Notes under the pieces: generated by a model | What the model saw: only the letters and a program-made list of their open reading frames with translations | The model's database searches: none | What the model was told of the DNA's origin: nothing | Translations under genes and position numbers: made by a program | Source of the DNA: Firmicutes bacterium UBA2116 | GTDB taxonomy: Bacteria > Bacillota > Clostridia > Tissierellales > Sedimentibacteraceae | NCBI GenBank assembly: GCA_002331025.1 | Contig: DCYG01000044.1 | Coordinates: forward strand, 85,871 to 149,870 | Direction: 5' to 3' | DNA: 64,000 nucleotides | Shown: positions 54,501 through 63,039 of the stretch, one piece after another | How positions within the stretch are numbered: position 1 is the stretch's first letter | Layout of the letters: every line of letters starts with the position of its first letter

Positions 54501-56384
54501 ATGATAAAAACAATGAACAAACATAAAAATCAAATTACTGCCTTTTCAGGTGTGTTGATTGTATTGGGATACATTGTGAAAATGGCAGGAATGACAAATT
54601 TAAGGGATATATTGCTTATAATTGCATCAATTGCAGCCGGAATACCCATCGCAGTAAGGGCATGGCAGGCACTACGTATGAGGGCCTTCAGCATTGAGCT
54701 TTTAGTGACTATTGCCGTAGTGGGTGCTTTGTATCTGAGAGAATACACCGAATCATCCGTAGTTACGTTTCTATTCCTCTTTGGTGCATACCTGGAAGCC
54801 CGTACCTTGGAAAAAACTCGTTCTTCGTTAAAAAGCTTAATTGAAATGGCTCCGCAGGAGGCAACAGTTCTGAGAAATGATAAGGAAGTCAATGTTCCTG
54901 TAGATGAAGTTGAAGTCGGTGACAGAATTATTATTCGTTCAGGCGGTAAAATTGCGGTTGACGGTATGATAATATCAGGCAAGGCTACAATCAATGAAGC
55001 AGCTATAACCGGTGAATCGATTCCGGCTTCTAAAAAAGAAAATGACAGGGTGTTCAGCGGAACGATTGTAGATAACGGATATATTGAGATGATAGCTGAA
55101 AAGGTCGGTGATGACACTACTTTCGCTAAAATAATAGAATTGGTTGAAGAAGCTCAGGAAGCGAAATCTAAAGCGCAAAGATTTTTAGACAAATTTGCCA
55201 ACATTTATACTCCTGCGATAGTTGTAATGTCAATAATAGTTTATCTGTTTACAAGAAATCTTCATTTGTCTATCACATTCCTTGTAATAGCATGTCCGGG
55301 AGCATTGGTTATAGGTGCTCCGGTATCTAATGTTGCAGGCATAGGAAACGGTGCAAAAAACGGTGTATTGATAAAAGGCGGAGATGTAATGGACAGATTT
55401 TCTAAGGTTGATACCTTAGTATTTGATAAGACCGGTACTTTAACAAAGGGCAAACCGGAAGTTACCGATATAAAGGTATTTAATAATATAGAAGAAAATG
55501 AACTCTTAAAATTGGTAGCTGAGGCGGAAACAATTTCAGAGCACCACTTAGGGCAGACAATAGTTAAGGAAGCAATTTCAAGAAAAATAGGCATTGATAA
55601 TGAACCTGAAAACAGTCAGGTTATTAAGGGCAGCGGAATAATTGCTGAAGTCGAAGGCAAGACATTGGTTATAGGAAACCGAAAATTAATGGATGCAGAA
55701 AATATAACTATACCAAATGAAATATCAGAAAATATAACTATACCAAATGAAATATCAGAATATGCAACAGACCGTGAAAAGAAAGGAAACACGGCAATAT
55801 TTGCAGCTGTCGACGGTGAAATAGCAGGAATTTTCTCCATAGCTGACCAAGTACGAGATGATGCTAAAACAGCTCTTTCTCAAATGAGGAGAAACGGAAT
55901 CAAGAAGATTATAATGCTTACCGGAGATAATAGGCATACCGCCGAACTTGTAGCCAAGAATTTAGAGCTTGATGAATTTTATGCTGAGCTTCTCCCTCAA
56001 AATAAGGTAGAACATGTTAAAAGGTTAAAGGGCGAAGGCAGAATGGTTGCAATGGCCGGAGACGGAATAAACGATGCGCCGGCAATAGCTACGGCAGATA
56101 TAGGTTTAGCAATGGGAGAAGGCGGAACGGATGTTTCGATGGAAACAGCAGATGTTGTTTTGATGGCAGATAAGCTTCTGCAATTCTCACATGCTTATTC
56201 ACTCTCGAAGGCAACCATAAAAAATATGAAGCAAAACATTTTTATAGCAGTTGCGATCGTGTTTGTACTGTTGGCAGGTGTTCTGACCGGAGGTGTTCAC
56301 CTTGCATCAGGAATGTTTATCCACGAAGCAAGCATCCTTTTAGTCATATTAAACGCGATGAGACTCATAAAGTTTAAGGCATAA
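54501..56384 (+). CDS. P1B-type heavy-metal-translocating ATPase with atypical motifs
   Basis: 627 residues from ATG 54501 after AGGAG. No N-terminal metal-binding domain. Catalytic core is intact: TGES actuator loop, phosphorylation site DKTGT, GDGINDAP hinge. Two signatures deviate. The membrane metal-site motif is ACPGALVIGAP (CPG, where CPC, SPC or CPH is usual). The nucleotide-domain SEHP reads SEHHLGQ. The last membrane helix has FIHEASILLVILNAMRLI, similar to the HEGxT end of P1B-4 (Co/Ni/Zn/Fe) pumps. Metal specificity cannot be assigned. A ten-residue repeat (ENITIPNEIS twice) lies in the nucleotide domain. Confidence 0.88.
   Translation: MIKTMNKHKNQITAFSGVLIVLGYIVKMAGMTNLRDILLIIASIAAGIPIAVRAWQALRMRAFSIELLVTIAVVGALYLREYTESSVVTFLFLFGAYLEARTLEKTRSSLKSLIEMAPQEATVLRNDKEVNVPVDEVEVGDRIIIRSGGKIAVDGMIISGKATINEAAITGESIPASKKENDRVFSGTIVDNGYIEMIAEKVGDDTTFAKIIELVEEAQEAKSKAQRFLDKFANIYTPAIVVMSIIVYLFTRNLHLSITFLVIACPGALVIGAPVSNVAGIGNGAKNGVLIKGGDVMDRFSKVDTLVFDKTGTLTKGKPEVTDIKVFNNIEENELLKLVAEAETISEHHLGQTIVKEAISRKIGIDNEPENSQVIKGSGIIAEVEGKTLVIGNRKLMDAENITIPNEISENITIPNEISEYATDREKKGNTAIFAAVDGEIAGIFSIADQVRDDAKTALSQMRRNGIKKIIMLTGDNRHTAELVAKNLELDEFYAELLPQNKVEHVKRLKGEGRMVAMAGDGINDAPAIATADIGLAMGEGGTDVSMETADVVLMADKLLQFSHAYSLSKATIKNMKQNIFIAVAIVFVLLAGVLTGGVHLASGMFIHEASILLVILNAMRLIKFKA
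55698..55757 (+). repeat. Exact 30-bp in-frame tandem duplication in the ATPase gene
   Basis: Two identical 30-bp units (55698-55727 and 55728-55757), each encoding ENITIPNEIS. The absence of any difference implies a recent event. Confidence 0.95.
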
Positions 56385-56395
56385 ATATAAAAAAC

Positions 56396-56468
56396 GAGAT
56401 CCCTCGCTGTCACTTCTCGGGATGACATAACAGCTTTGTCATCCTGAGAGTTTTACCCGAAGGATCTC
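56396..56468. repeat. REP-like palindromic element / bidirectional terminator
   Basis: Outer arms GAGATCC and GGATCTC enclose CTCGGGATGAC and GTCATCCTGAG. The GTCATCCTGAG...AAGGATCT wording is that of a dispersed intergenic repeat found in many bacterial genomes. It lies between converging genes and ends in TCTTTTATT. Confidence 0.65.
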
Positions 56469-56528
56469 ATCTTTTATTCCGTTGCTAATCAATAGCCAAT
56501 CAATTGTCTATCAATTGCAAATCCATCG

Positions 56529-57974
56529 CTAATATGCTCTTGCCGCGTAAATCATATGCTTTGCCGGCTTACCGCAAATGTGGCACTTGTCACCTAATTT
56601 TTCCTGTTCAAAAGGAATGCATCTGATTGTAGCGCCTGTTTCTTCTTTCAATTTATCCTCACATTCTCTTTCTCCGCACCACATTATCTTTGCAAATCCC
56701 GGACGGTTAGAAATTTCTTTTTTATATTGTTCATAATCTTCAACAACGTATGTGTTTGCTTCTCTGTGAGCTTTCGCTTTTTCAAACATATCATTTTGCA
56801 TAGTAACAAGCATTTGCGAAACTGTATCGTCGATATTATCAAGCGATATAACTTCTTTTTCCAATTTATCTCTTCTTACTGCAACTGCATGATTATTTTC
56901 TATGTCTCTCGGTCCTATTTCAATACGTATAGGATAGCCTTTCATTTCATATTGGTTGAATTTCCATCCCGGTGAATTTTCCGTACTGTCATCAAGCTCA
57001 ACTCTAACCCCTTTAGCTTTTAATAAATCAAACAGCTCATTTGCTTTTTCCAAAACTCCTGCTTTATTTTGAGCTATAGGTATAATTACTACCTGAACAG
57101 GAGCCATTTTGGGCGGAAGCACAAGGCCTCTGTTATCTGAATGAACCATTATAAGACCACCTATTAATCTGGTAGAAATTCCCCATGAAGTATGGTATGG
57201 ATACTGCTCCTGACCGTTTCTTCCCTGGAATTTAATTTCAAACGCCTTTGTAAAATGCTGACCTAAATTATGGGATGTACCTGCCTGCAACGCCTGACCG
57301 TCATGCATCAACGCTTCCATCGTATAAGTCGAATAAGCTCCTGCAAATTTTTCCTTTTCACTTTTTTGTCCTGTAACGACAGGTATTGCCATTAAATCCT
57401 CAGCTACCTGTCTGTAAATATCAAGCATCTGAAGTGTTTCCTGCTGTGCTTCTTCTTCAGTTTCATGAAGAGTATGACCTTCCTGCCACAAAAATTCCGA
57501 GGTTCTTAAAAACGGTCTCGTTGATTTTTCCCATCTTACCACACTGCACCATTGATTATACAAATATGGTAAATCTCTGTATGAATTCAACCATTTAGCG
57601 TACATATGACAGATAATTGTTTCGGAAGTAGGTCTTACAACCAACCTTTCCGCCAATTCCTGATTGCCTCCGTGTGTAACCCATGCAACCTCAGGAGCAA
57701 AGCCCTCCACGTGTTCCTTTTCCTTAGTTAATAAACTTTCCGGAATCAACAACGGAAAATACATGTTCTTGTGTCCGGTCGCTTTGAATTTTTCATCTGC
57801 AAATTCCTGTATTTTTTCCCATAATGCATAACCGTAAGGTCTTATAACCATAAAACCTTTTACGGGTGAATAATCAACCAATTCATTTTTTAATATTACA
57901 TCTGTATACCATCTGCTAAAGTCTTCTTCCATGGGTGTTATTTCTTTTACGAAATCTTTTTCTTTTTTAGCCAT
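56529..57974 (-). CDS. proS: Prolyl-tRNA synthetase (short, archaeal/eukaryote-like type)
   Basis: 481 residues from ATG 57974 with AAGGAGG upstream. Class-II synthetase: motif 2 around [20 protein letters not shown], motif 3 [13 protein letters not shown] after [16 protein letters not shown] anticodon-binding domain and a C-terminal domain follow (cysteines in [12 protein letters not shown] and KCHICGKPA, ending in Ala-Tyr). This lacks the editing insertion of the long bacterial ProRS. It charges tRNA-Pro. Expression is controlled by the T-box directly upstream, which senses uncharged tRNA-Pro. Confidence 0.95.
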   Translation of the reverse strand: MAKKEKDFVKEITPMEEDFSRWYTDVILKNELVDYSPVKGFMVIRPYGYALWEKIQEFADEKFKATGHKNMYFPLLIPESLLTKEKEHVEGFAPEVAWVTHGGNQELAERLVVRPTSETIICHMYAKWLNSYRDLPYLYNQWCSVVRWEKSTRPFLRTSEFLWQEGHTLHETEEEAQQETLQMLDIYRQVAEDLMAIPVVTGQKSEKEKFAGAYSTYTMEALMHDGQALQAGTSHNLGQHFTKAFEIKFQGRNGQEQYPYHTSWGISTRLIGGLIMVHSDNRGLVLPPKMAPVQVVIIPIAQNKAGVLEKANELFDLLKAKGVRVELDDSTENSPGWKFNQYEMKGYPIRIEIGPRDIENNHAVAVRRDKLEKEVISLDNIDDTVSQMLVTMQNDMFEKAKAHREANTYVVEDYEQYKKEISNRPGFAKIMWCGERECEDKLKEETGATIRCIPFEQEKLGDKCHICGKPAKHMIYAARAY

Positions 57975-58039
57975 AATATCCTCCTTTATATAAGCAGACA
58001 ACCCAAATTTTAATTTGGTGTCAGCCGCTTATGCTGTAA

Positions 58040-58240
58040 GTAAAAAATAAACCGCCTCTATATCATATATTATAGAGGCGGATTTCCGCGGTACCACTCT
58101 ATTTACTGCAATGCAGTATCTCATTTCGGTAAAAACTCAAAGACGGGTTCTTTATACAGAGGGACAAAAGCTCTCACCTGTCGCTTTCTCTCTTTGGACC
58201 ATGCATAAATACTATTTCTTATCACAGTTTATATTAAATT
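58040..58240 (-). ncRNA. T-box riboswitch upstream of proS
   Basis: On the minus strand the T-box sequence AGAGTGGTACCGCGG (58100-58086) is unmistakable. It is followed by the terminator CCGCCTCTATA/TATAGAGGCGG (58081-58052) with TTTATTTTTT. Upstream, a Stem-I region contains GAACCCGTC (near 58150-58142), which offers CCC/CCG proline specifier codons. Uncharged tRNA-Pro would favour the antiterminator and proS transcription. Confidence 0.93.
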
Positions 58241-58247
58241 TATATAT

Positions 58248-58275
58248 ATTATATTATTAATTTTATTTTTGTCAA
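58248..58275 (-). promoter_or_regulatory. Promoter of the T-box/proS transcript
   Basis: Minus strand TTGACA (58275-58270), 16 bp, TATAAT (58253-58248). Confidence 0.75.
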
Positions 58276-58349
58276 CTCTTACCTTCTATAAAAATGAATA
58301 TTTTTTAAGTATTATTTTTTCGATTTGTAAAATTAATCCAAATAATGTC

Positions 58350-58377
58350 TTGAATTTTACTGAAATAATGCTATTAT
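58350..58377 (+). promoter_or_regulatory. Promoter of the HD-GYP gene
   Basis: TTGAAT (58350-58355), 16 bp, TATTAT (58372-58377), about 25 bp before the ATG. Confidence 0.55.
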
Positions 58378-58402
58378 ATAAGTATACAAAAGGAGAGCTG
58401 AT

Positions 58403-59464
58403 ATGTTTGTAGATAAAAACAATCTTAAACCAGGCATGATTTTGGCAGCAGACCTTATTGTAAATGACGGTGAAAATAATGATGTTCTTCTGGTTCAGGG
58501 ACAAGTATTAAATAAATTTCATATTAAAAAAATTTCAACATATAATTTCGATGGAGCTTATGTTATCGGTGAAGCTTTTAATGATTTATGCCTTGATCCG
58601 GAATTAGATAAAGAATTAGAGATAAAAGCACTGTCGGAAATTAAAAATTTTTATAACAAACTGGAAAACGATAACAGCAAGGTAACAAATGAATCCATCT
58701 CCATATTTTCAGAAGTAGTAGATGAATTGATAGCAGAATTATTGTATAAAAAAGAGCTTACAAATAATATTATGATTTTCAGAAATCATGATGAATATAC
58801 GTATCAACATTGTCTAAGCGTGGCAAATCTAAGTATTTCTACCGGCATATCTTTGGGATTGAAAAATGAAATGCTTCATGATTTAGGTATGGCGGGATTC
58901 CTCCATGATATAGGTAAGGTTGTCATTCCAAAAGAAATTATTAACAAAACAGGCAAGCTTACAGAAAATGAATTTAAATTAATGAAAAAGCATCCGTTCG
59001 CTGCGGTTAATATGTTGAAGGGTCTTGTATCTAAAGAAATTCTTGAAGGAATTATATCTCATCATGAAAAATTTGACGGCACAGGTTACCCCTACGGTAA
59101 GAAAGGAGAAAACATCAGCTTATATGGTAAGATATTGGCAATTTGCGATGTGTACCATGCACTGACATCCAACCGTCCATATAGAAGGCCTTGTTTCCCT
59201 CCGGAAGTTATAGAGTGCTTAATGGGTAATGCAGAAAAACACTTCGATTACGATATACTGAATATATTTTTGAAAAATGTAGTTGCTTTTCCGGTGGGAA
59301 CATATGTAAAGCTAAGCAATAAAATGAATGGTGTCGTAATAAAAAATAACCTTGAAAATAATTTAAGACCGATTATCAGAATATTAAACCCTGACAATAC
59401 TACAGGTGAGGAAATTGATTTATTTAACAATCATACATACATGAATGTTACAATAATTGCATAA
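58403..59464 (+). CDS. HD-GYP domain cyclic-di-GMP phosphodiesterase
   Basis: 353 residues, AAAGGAGAG before the ATG. The HD-GYP core spans about residues 130-300: HDxGK in FLHDIGKVVIPKEI, EHH-type SHHEKFDGTGYPYG (GYP motif intact), and ILAICDVYHALTSNRPYR. The N-terminal about 125 residues are a domain common in clostridial HD-GYP proteins (LKPGMILAADLI...LLVQGQVLN), not a receiver. Active members hydrolyse c-di-GMP to pGpG/GMP, lowering biofilm and raising motility signals. The gene stands alone, cytoplasmic. Confidence 0.92.
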   Translation: MFVDKNNLKPGMILAADLIVNDGENNDVLLVQGQVLNKFHIKKISTYNFDGAYVIGEAFNDLCLDPELDKELEIKALSEIKNFYNKLENDNSKVTNESISIFSEVVDELIAELLYKKELTNNIMIFRNHDEYTYQHCLSVANLSISTGISLGLKNEMLHDLGMAGFLHDIGKVVIPKEIINKTGKLTENEFKLMKKHPFAAVNMLKGLVSKEILEGIISHHEKFDGTGYPYGKKGENISLYGKILAICDVYHALTSNRPYRRPCFPPEVIECLMGNAEKHFDYDILNIFLKNVVAFPVGTYVKLSNKMNGVVIKNNLENNLRPIIRILNPDNTTGEEIDLFNNHTYMNVTIIA

Positions 59465-59566
59465 ATTAATAGATTCAAAAACTTGGACAGGGGTATATTT
59501 TAAAGTGTGCTTCATATTAAAAATATAGAAGTAATGAGTTCAAAAATTAACCGGGAGGTAATAAGT

Positions 59567-61318
59567 ATGAAGAAAAAAGTTTTAAGCTTAGTTTTAGCAG
59601 CATTATTAATTCTAAGCAGTTTCAGCTTCGCATTTGCAACTGACAACATCGAAACTACAAGAATCACTATTATCCACACTAATGACACGCACGCAAGATT
59701 GATGGGCACAGATAATGAAATAGGATTTGCTAAAATTGCCACTATCATTAAAGAGACAAAGGAAATAAATCCTAATACGCTGGTCCTTGATGCCGGAGAT
59801 ACCCTGCACGGTATGCCTATTGTTAACATAAGTAAGGGCGAAAATGCATTGAAGGTTTTGTCAGCAGCCGGGTATGATTATATGACAATTGGAAATCATG
59901 ATTTTAATTATGGACAAGAAAGATTATTAGAATTAAAGGGCATGTCGGAAGTTGAAATGTTAAGCGCCAATGTTCTTAACGAAAATGGAGAAAGCTTATT
60001 TACACCTTATGCTATCAAAGAGATAGGTGGAGTAAAGATTGGAATATTTGGATTGACCACTCCTGAAACAGCTTATAAAACAAGTCCAAGCAACGTTGTT
60101 GGCTTAACATTTGCCGATTCGATTGAAATATCTAAAAAAATGGTTGAAGAATTAAAAGACCAAACTGATATAATTATTGCACTTGCACATATCGGCTTAG
60201 ATGAAAGCTCAGTAATAACGTCCCAGCAAATTGCCGAAAGCGTTGAAGGAATTGACATAATTATAGACGGACACAGCCATACCGTTTTAGATGAAGGTTT
60301 ACTTGTAAACAATACTCTTATTACACAAGCAGGAGAACACGGTAAAAGTTTAGGCTTTGTAAATATAGATTTGCAAAACGGTCAGATCGCAAGTAAAACA
60401 GCTGAATTGGTTTCGGCTCAAGCAGTCAGAGAAACTGCGGAAGATCCTGAGATAGTTGAATTACTTGAAGAAATCAATGAATCAAATAAGGAAACTTTCA
60501 GCAAAGTTGTAGCTTCAACTGACATATTCTTAGACGGTGTAAGAGAAAATGTAAGAACCAAAGAAACAAATCTTGGTAACTTATCCGCCGATGCGGTAAG
60601 AGCTGCTGCAGACTCAGACATTGGTTTTGTGAACGGTGGAAATATAAGGATTTCTCTTGAAGTCGGAGATATAACCTTTGGACAATTAGCGGAATTGTTC
60701 CCGTTCGGAAATACTGTCCAGGTTAAGAAAATTACAGGTGAAGATTTAATAAAGGTTTTGGAGCATTCTGTTAGCGGATATCCTGCTGCTCAGGGCGGTT
60801 TCTTACACGTAAGCGGAATGTCTTTTGAGTTTGATCCTTCTATGGAAGCGGGCTCAAGAGTTATTGAAGTTACCGTAGGAGATAGCCCGTTAAATAAGGG
60901 CACTGAATATACTGTAGCAATCAATGACTTCTTAGGTATTGGCGGAGACGGATTCACTATGTTTGAAAAGTATCCGATATACGGTGAAGTTGGTACTTAC
61001 GAAGAAGTGTTTGCAGAATACTTAAATACTAACGGAACAAAGGGAAGTGAAGTTTCAGGAAGAATTACGGTAAAGGAAACAGTTGTTGAAGACCCCGTTC
61101 CTGTTGAGCCCGTTGAACCTGCACCTGTTGAACCTGCACCTGTTGAGCCTGTTGAGCCAGTTCCTGCAGAGGTAATTTACATAGTAGTTCCTGGTGATGT
61201 TTTATGGAAAATCGCCGAACAATACAGCACTACATGGGAAGAATTAGCGAACTATAACAACTTAGCTAATCCGCACTTAATCCTTCCTAGCCAGACTTTG
61301 AAAATACCCTCTAAATAA
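59567..61318 (+). CDS. Secreted 5'-nucleotidase/UshA-family phosphatase with LysM tail
   Basis: 583 residues from ATG 59567, GGGAGG upstream. Signal peptide MKKKVLSLVLAALLILSSFS is nearly the same as that of the SLH protein. Metallophosphatase domain motifs: IIHTNDTHARL, DAGDTLHG, GNHDFNYG, IDGHSH. The 5'-nucleotidase C-terminal domain follows (FVNGGNIRISLEVGDITFGQ, ELFPFGNTV). A Pro-Val-Glu-Pro linker leads to a LysM domain (VVPGDVLWKIAEQYSTTWEE ... SQTLKIP). It dephosphorylates extracellular nucleotides or UDP-sugars and is held to peptidoglycan by LysM. Confidence 0.93.
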   Translation: MKKKVLSLVLAALLILSSFSFAFATDNIETTRITIIHTNDTHARLMGTDNEIGFAKIATIIKETKEINPNTLVLDAGDTLHGMPIVNISKGENALKVLSAAGYDYMTIGNHDFNYGQERLLELKGMSEVEMLSANVLNENGESLFTPYAIKEIGGVKIGIFGLTTPETAYKTSPSNVVGLTFADSIEISKKMVEELKDQTDIIIALAHIGLDESSVITSQQIAESVEGIDIIIDGHSHTVLDEGLLVNNTLITQAGEHGKSLGFVNIDLQNGQIASKTAELVSAQAVRETAEDPEIVELLEEINESNKETFSKVVASTDIFLDGVRENVRTKETNLGNLSADAVRAAADSDIGFVNGGNIRISLEVGDITFGQLAELFPFGNTVQVKKITGEDLIKVLEHSVSGYPAAQGGFLHVSGMSFEFDPSMEAGSRVIEVTVGDSPLNKGTEYTVAINDFLGIGGDGFTMFEKYPIYGEVGTYEEVFAEYLNTNGTKGSEVSGRITVKETVVEDPVPVEPVEPAPVEPAPVEPVEPVPAEVIYIVVPGDVLWKIAEQYSTTWEELANYNNLANPHLILPSQTLKIPSK

Positions 61319-61369
61319 CGATTAAATGACAATTAATTTGCTGTATGTTAGAAATTGAGTATCAATTGG

Positions 61370-61396
61370 AAAAAGGTGCAAAAGCGCCTTTTTCTT
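61370..61396 (+). terminator. Terminator after the 5'-nucleotidase gene
   Basis: AAAAAGGTGC and GCGCCTTTTT pair (one G-T) around an AAA-type loop, and the T-run continues. Confidence 0.9.
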
Positions 61397-61462
61397 CTTT
61401 TTGCAACTTAATTACTGCATATCTTCAGGGAAAGTGCGGTAATTAAATTCCAGCATTAACAT

Positions 61463-61496
61463 TGAAAATAGGCAAGCTCATACAAGTTTGCCTATT
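61463..61496 (-). terminator. Terminator overlapping the phosphoesterase stop
   Basis: AATAGGCAA and TTGCCTATT stem; on the minus strand TTTTCAAT follows. The stop codon TAG is in the 5' arm. Confidence 0.8.
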
Positions 61497-62328
61497 CTCC
61501 CTTGTTAAGTATAAGCACAGTTAGCTCAGGTGGCGCCATAAATCTCATTGGTATCTGGGATGTTCCGAGACCAATGTTTACATATAGATTTGTCTGTCTG
61601 TAATTGTTAAAGCTGTAAAGTCCTCTTGTATATTTTTTTGCCAATAACGGCAATGAATCTACAAACGGTAAATTTACCTGTCCTCCGTGACTGTGTCCGG
61701 ATAAAAATAAATCAATATCATATTCCAACAAGAAATCTATTACATCCGGCTCATGACTCAAAACTATATTGTACCTGTCTTCATCAAGCATTCCTATTAT
61801 TGTTTCTCTGTCATAGTCTCCAAATATTGAATCATCCATGCCTATAATATTTATATTGAAATCTTTTAAATATATTTTTTCATTTTTAAAAAGTATAAAA
61901 CCGCTGTTTTTCATTATTTCCTCATAAACTCTTTCTGCACCTCCGCCATAATCATGATTACCGTATACGGCGTACTTTCCTAAAGGTGCTTCGATAGAAT
62001 TCAGTATTTCCCATATTTCATTTATGTTGTCCTTATTTTCATAATTGTTATATTCATCTATTAAATCTCCTGTGAAAACAACTATGTGCGGGGTTTCTTC
62101 ATTTATCCTGTCAACAGCTCTCTTCAGGTCATTTTCGTTAAAGTGACCTGAAATATGCGTATCAGAAAACTGAAGTATTTTTAATTTGCCCGCATTTTCA
62201 TTTAACAGATTACTGTTTATATTTTCATATCGTACTGTTAACAAATTTGGCTCTACAAGCCAAGCATATATAAAAGTTAAAAAAATTATGAATATAATTG
62301 TGAATATAAAGCTGATTATTTTTTTCAC
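61492..62328 (-). CDS. Membrane-anchored metallophosphoesterase (YkuE/YaeI-like)
   Basis: 278 residues, GTG start after GGGAGC. One N-terminal TM anchor (IISFIFTIIFIIFLTFIYAW), then a calcineurin-like phosphoesterase: FSDTHISG, FTGDLID, GNHDYGGG, LSHEPD and SGHSHGGQVNLP. This gives the full set of two-metal ligands. Relatives hydrolyse UDP-2,3-diacylglucosamine-like or other envelope phospholipid/pyrophosphate substrates; the substrate here is unknown. Monocistronic, facing the 5'-nucleotidase gene. Confidence 0.92.
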   Translation of the reverse strand: MKKIISFIFTIIFIIFLTFIYAWLVEPNLLTVRYENINSNLLNENAGKLKILQFSDTHISGHFNENDLKRAVDRINEETPHIVVFTGDLIDEYNNYENKDNINEIWEILNSIEAPLGKYAVYGNHDYGGGAERVYEEIMKNSGFILFKNEKIYLKDFNINIIGMDDSIFGDYDRETIIGMLDEDRYNIVLSHEPDVIDFLLEYDIDLFLSGHSHGGQVNLPFVDSLPLLAKKYTRGLYSFNNYRQTNLYVNIGLGTSQIPMRFMAPPELTVLILNKGE

Positions 62329-62443
62329 TTAAACTGCTCCCTGACAAGATTAATTTTGAGTATATCAAAACAATACAAAAAAATAAAGCTAAACTTGTTG
62401 TTTGATTTTCATAATTTCAAGTTATACTGTTTAATTTAAAAGT

Positions 62444-62463
62444 GCGGACAAATATTTGTCCGC
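62444..62463 (-). terminator. Terminator of veg
   Basis: Perfect palindrome GCGGACAAATATTTGTCCGC; on the minus strand ACTTTTAAATT follows. Confidence 0.7.
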
Positions 62464-62485
62464 AGCTTTATTTTTTAGCTCATAT

Positions 62486-62743
62486 TTACACGATTTGTCG
62501 TTCTTCTTCATCACATATGTAAAACTCAACGTAGTTGGTTAAAATGTCAATATAGTTAAATGATACTACTCTTCTTAATCCATTATTTTCAACATGTACA
62601 GTAAAAATGGACGGATAAGTGTCAGCGATTACACCTTCTCTGACAGGTGATCTGCTTTTTCCTTTTTTTACCTTAAATTTTACCTTTTTTCCGACACAAC
62701 CTTCGACTAATCCCTTGACTCTCGTAACTGAACTAATTGTCAA
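62486..62743 (-). CDS. veg: Veg family protein
   Basis: 85 residues from TTG 62743, AGAAGGTGA upstream. It matches the small Veg family by length and pattern: GKKVKFKVKKGKSRSPVREG, VIADTYPSIFTV, VSFNYIDILTNYVE. In Bacillus subtilis Veg stimulates biofilm matrix expression by acting against the SinR repressor; whether that holds here is unknown. It is a strongly conserved, highly expressed Firmicute gene. Stand-alone. Confidence 0.9.
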   Translation of the reverse strand: MTISSVTRVKGLVEGCVGKKVKFKVKKGKSRSPVREGVIADTYPSIFTVHVENNGLRRVVSFNYIDILTNYVEFYICDEEERQIV

Positions 62744-62860
62744 AAAATCACCTTCTAATCAATATTAAATGAAAAGTGAGGAAATATTATTCATTTAGTA
62801 ACAGCATTGCCAAAATAATAAAAAATATGTACTGTTTCTTAATTTTGCTCTATTTTTGTC

Positions 62861-62889
62861 TTGCAAATAGTGCCCAAATAGAATATTAT
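62861..62889 (+). promoter_or_regulatory. Promoter of the corA leader transcript
   Basis: TTGCAA (62861-62866), a 17-bp spacer and TATTAT (62884-62889). The transcript starts near 62896, leaving a leader of about 145 nt before corA. Confidence 0.65.
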
Positions 62890-62925
62890 AAATAAGCCGA
62901 TAAAAATTCAAAAGGAGTGAAAGTA

Positions 62926-63006
62926 ATGGACGAGGTCCCTACGGTCAAACGGAAACACTTAACAAAACTGAATACTTCTCTATTACTATGTCTTTCAATT
63001 TGGTAA
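62926..63006 (+). CDS. Short leader ORF upstream of corA
   Basis: A 26-codon frame from ATG 62926, with AAAAGGAG at good spacing. The peptide starts MDEVPTVKRKHLTKLN and ends in a Leu-rich LLLCLSIW. The TAA stop (63004-63006) lies inside two alternative hairpins that control access to the corA ribosome binding site (see the entry at 62976-63030). Translation of this ORF could therefore set which hairpin forms. Not membrane-targeted by design that I can see; a peptide function of its own is less likely than a regulatory one. Confidence 0.6.
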   Translation: MDEVPTVKRKHLTKLNTSLLLCLSIW

Positions 63007-63030
63007 TAGAGAAAATCTATTATTAAATTG
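62976..63030 (+). promoter_or_regulatory. Two mutually exclusive leader hairpins before corA
   Basis: Hairpin A pairs TTCTCTATTAC (62976-62986) with GTAATAGAGAA (63003-63013), 11 perfect pairs. Hairpin B pairs CAATTTGGTAATAG (62996-63009) with CTATTATTAAATTG (63017-63030), 14 pairs including two G-U. They share 63003-63009. B ends at the base before AGGTGAG, the corA binding site, so it could hinder ribosome loading. Confidence 0.6.
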
Positions 63031-63039
63031 AGGTGAGAA

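Noticed and set aside
54530..55117. 195-codon minus-strand ORF inside the P-type ATPase
   Set aside because: Shadow frame with no ribosome binding site.
61090..61170. Short tandem repeats as a possible CRISPR or regulatory repeat
   Set aside because: They are in-frame codons for the Pro-Val-Glu-Pro linker of the 5'-nucleotidase.
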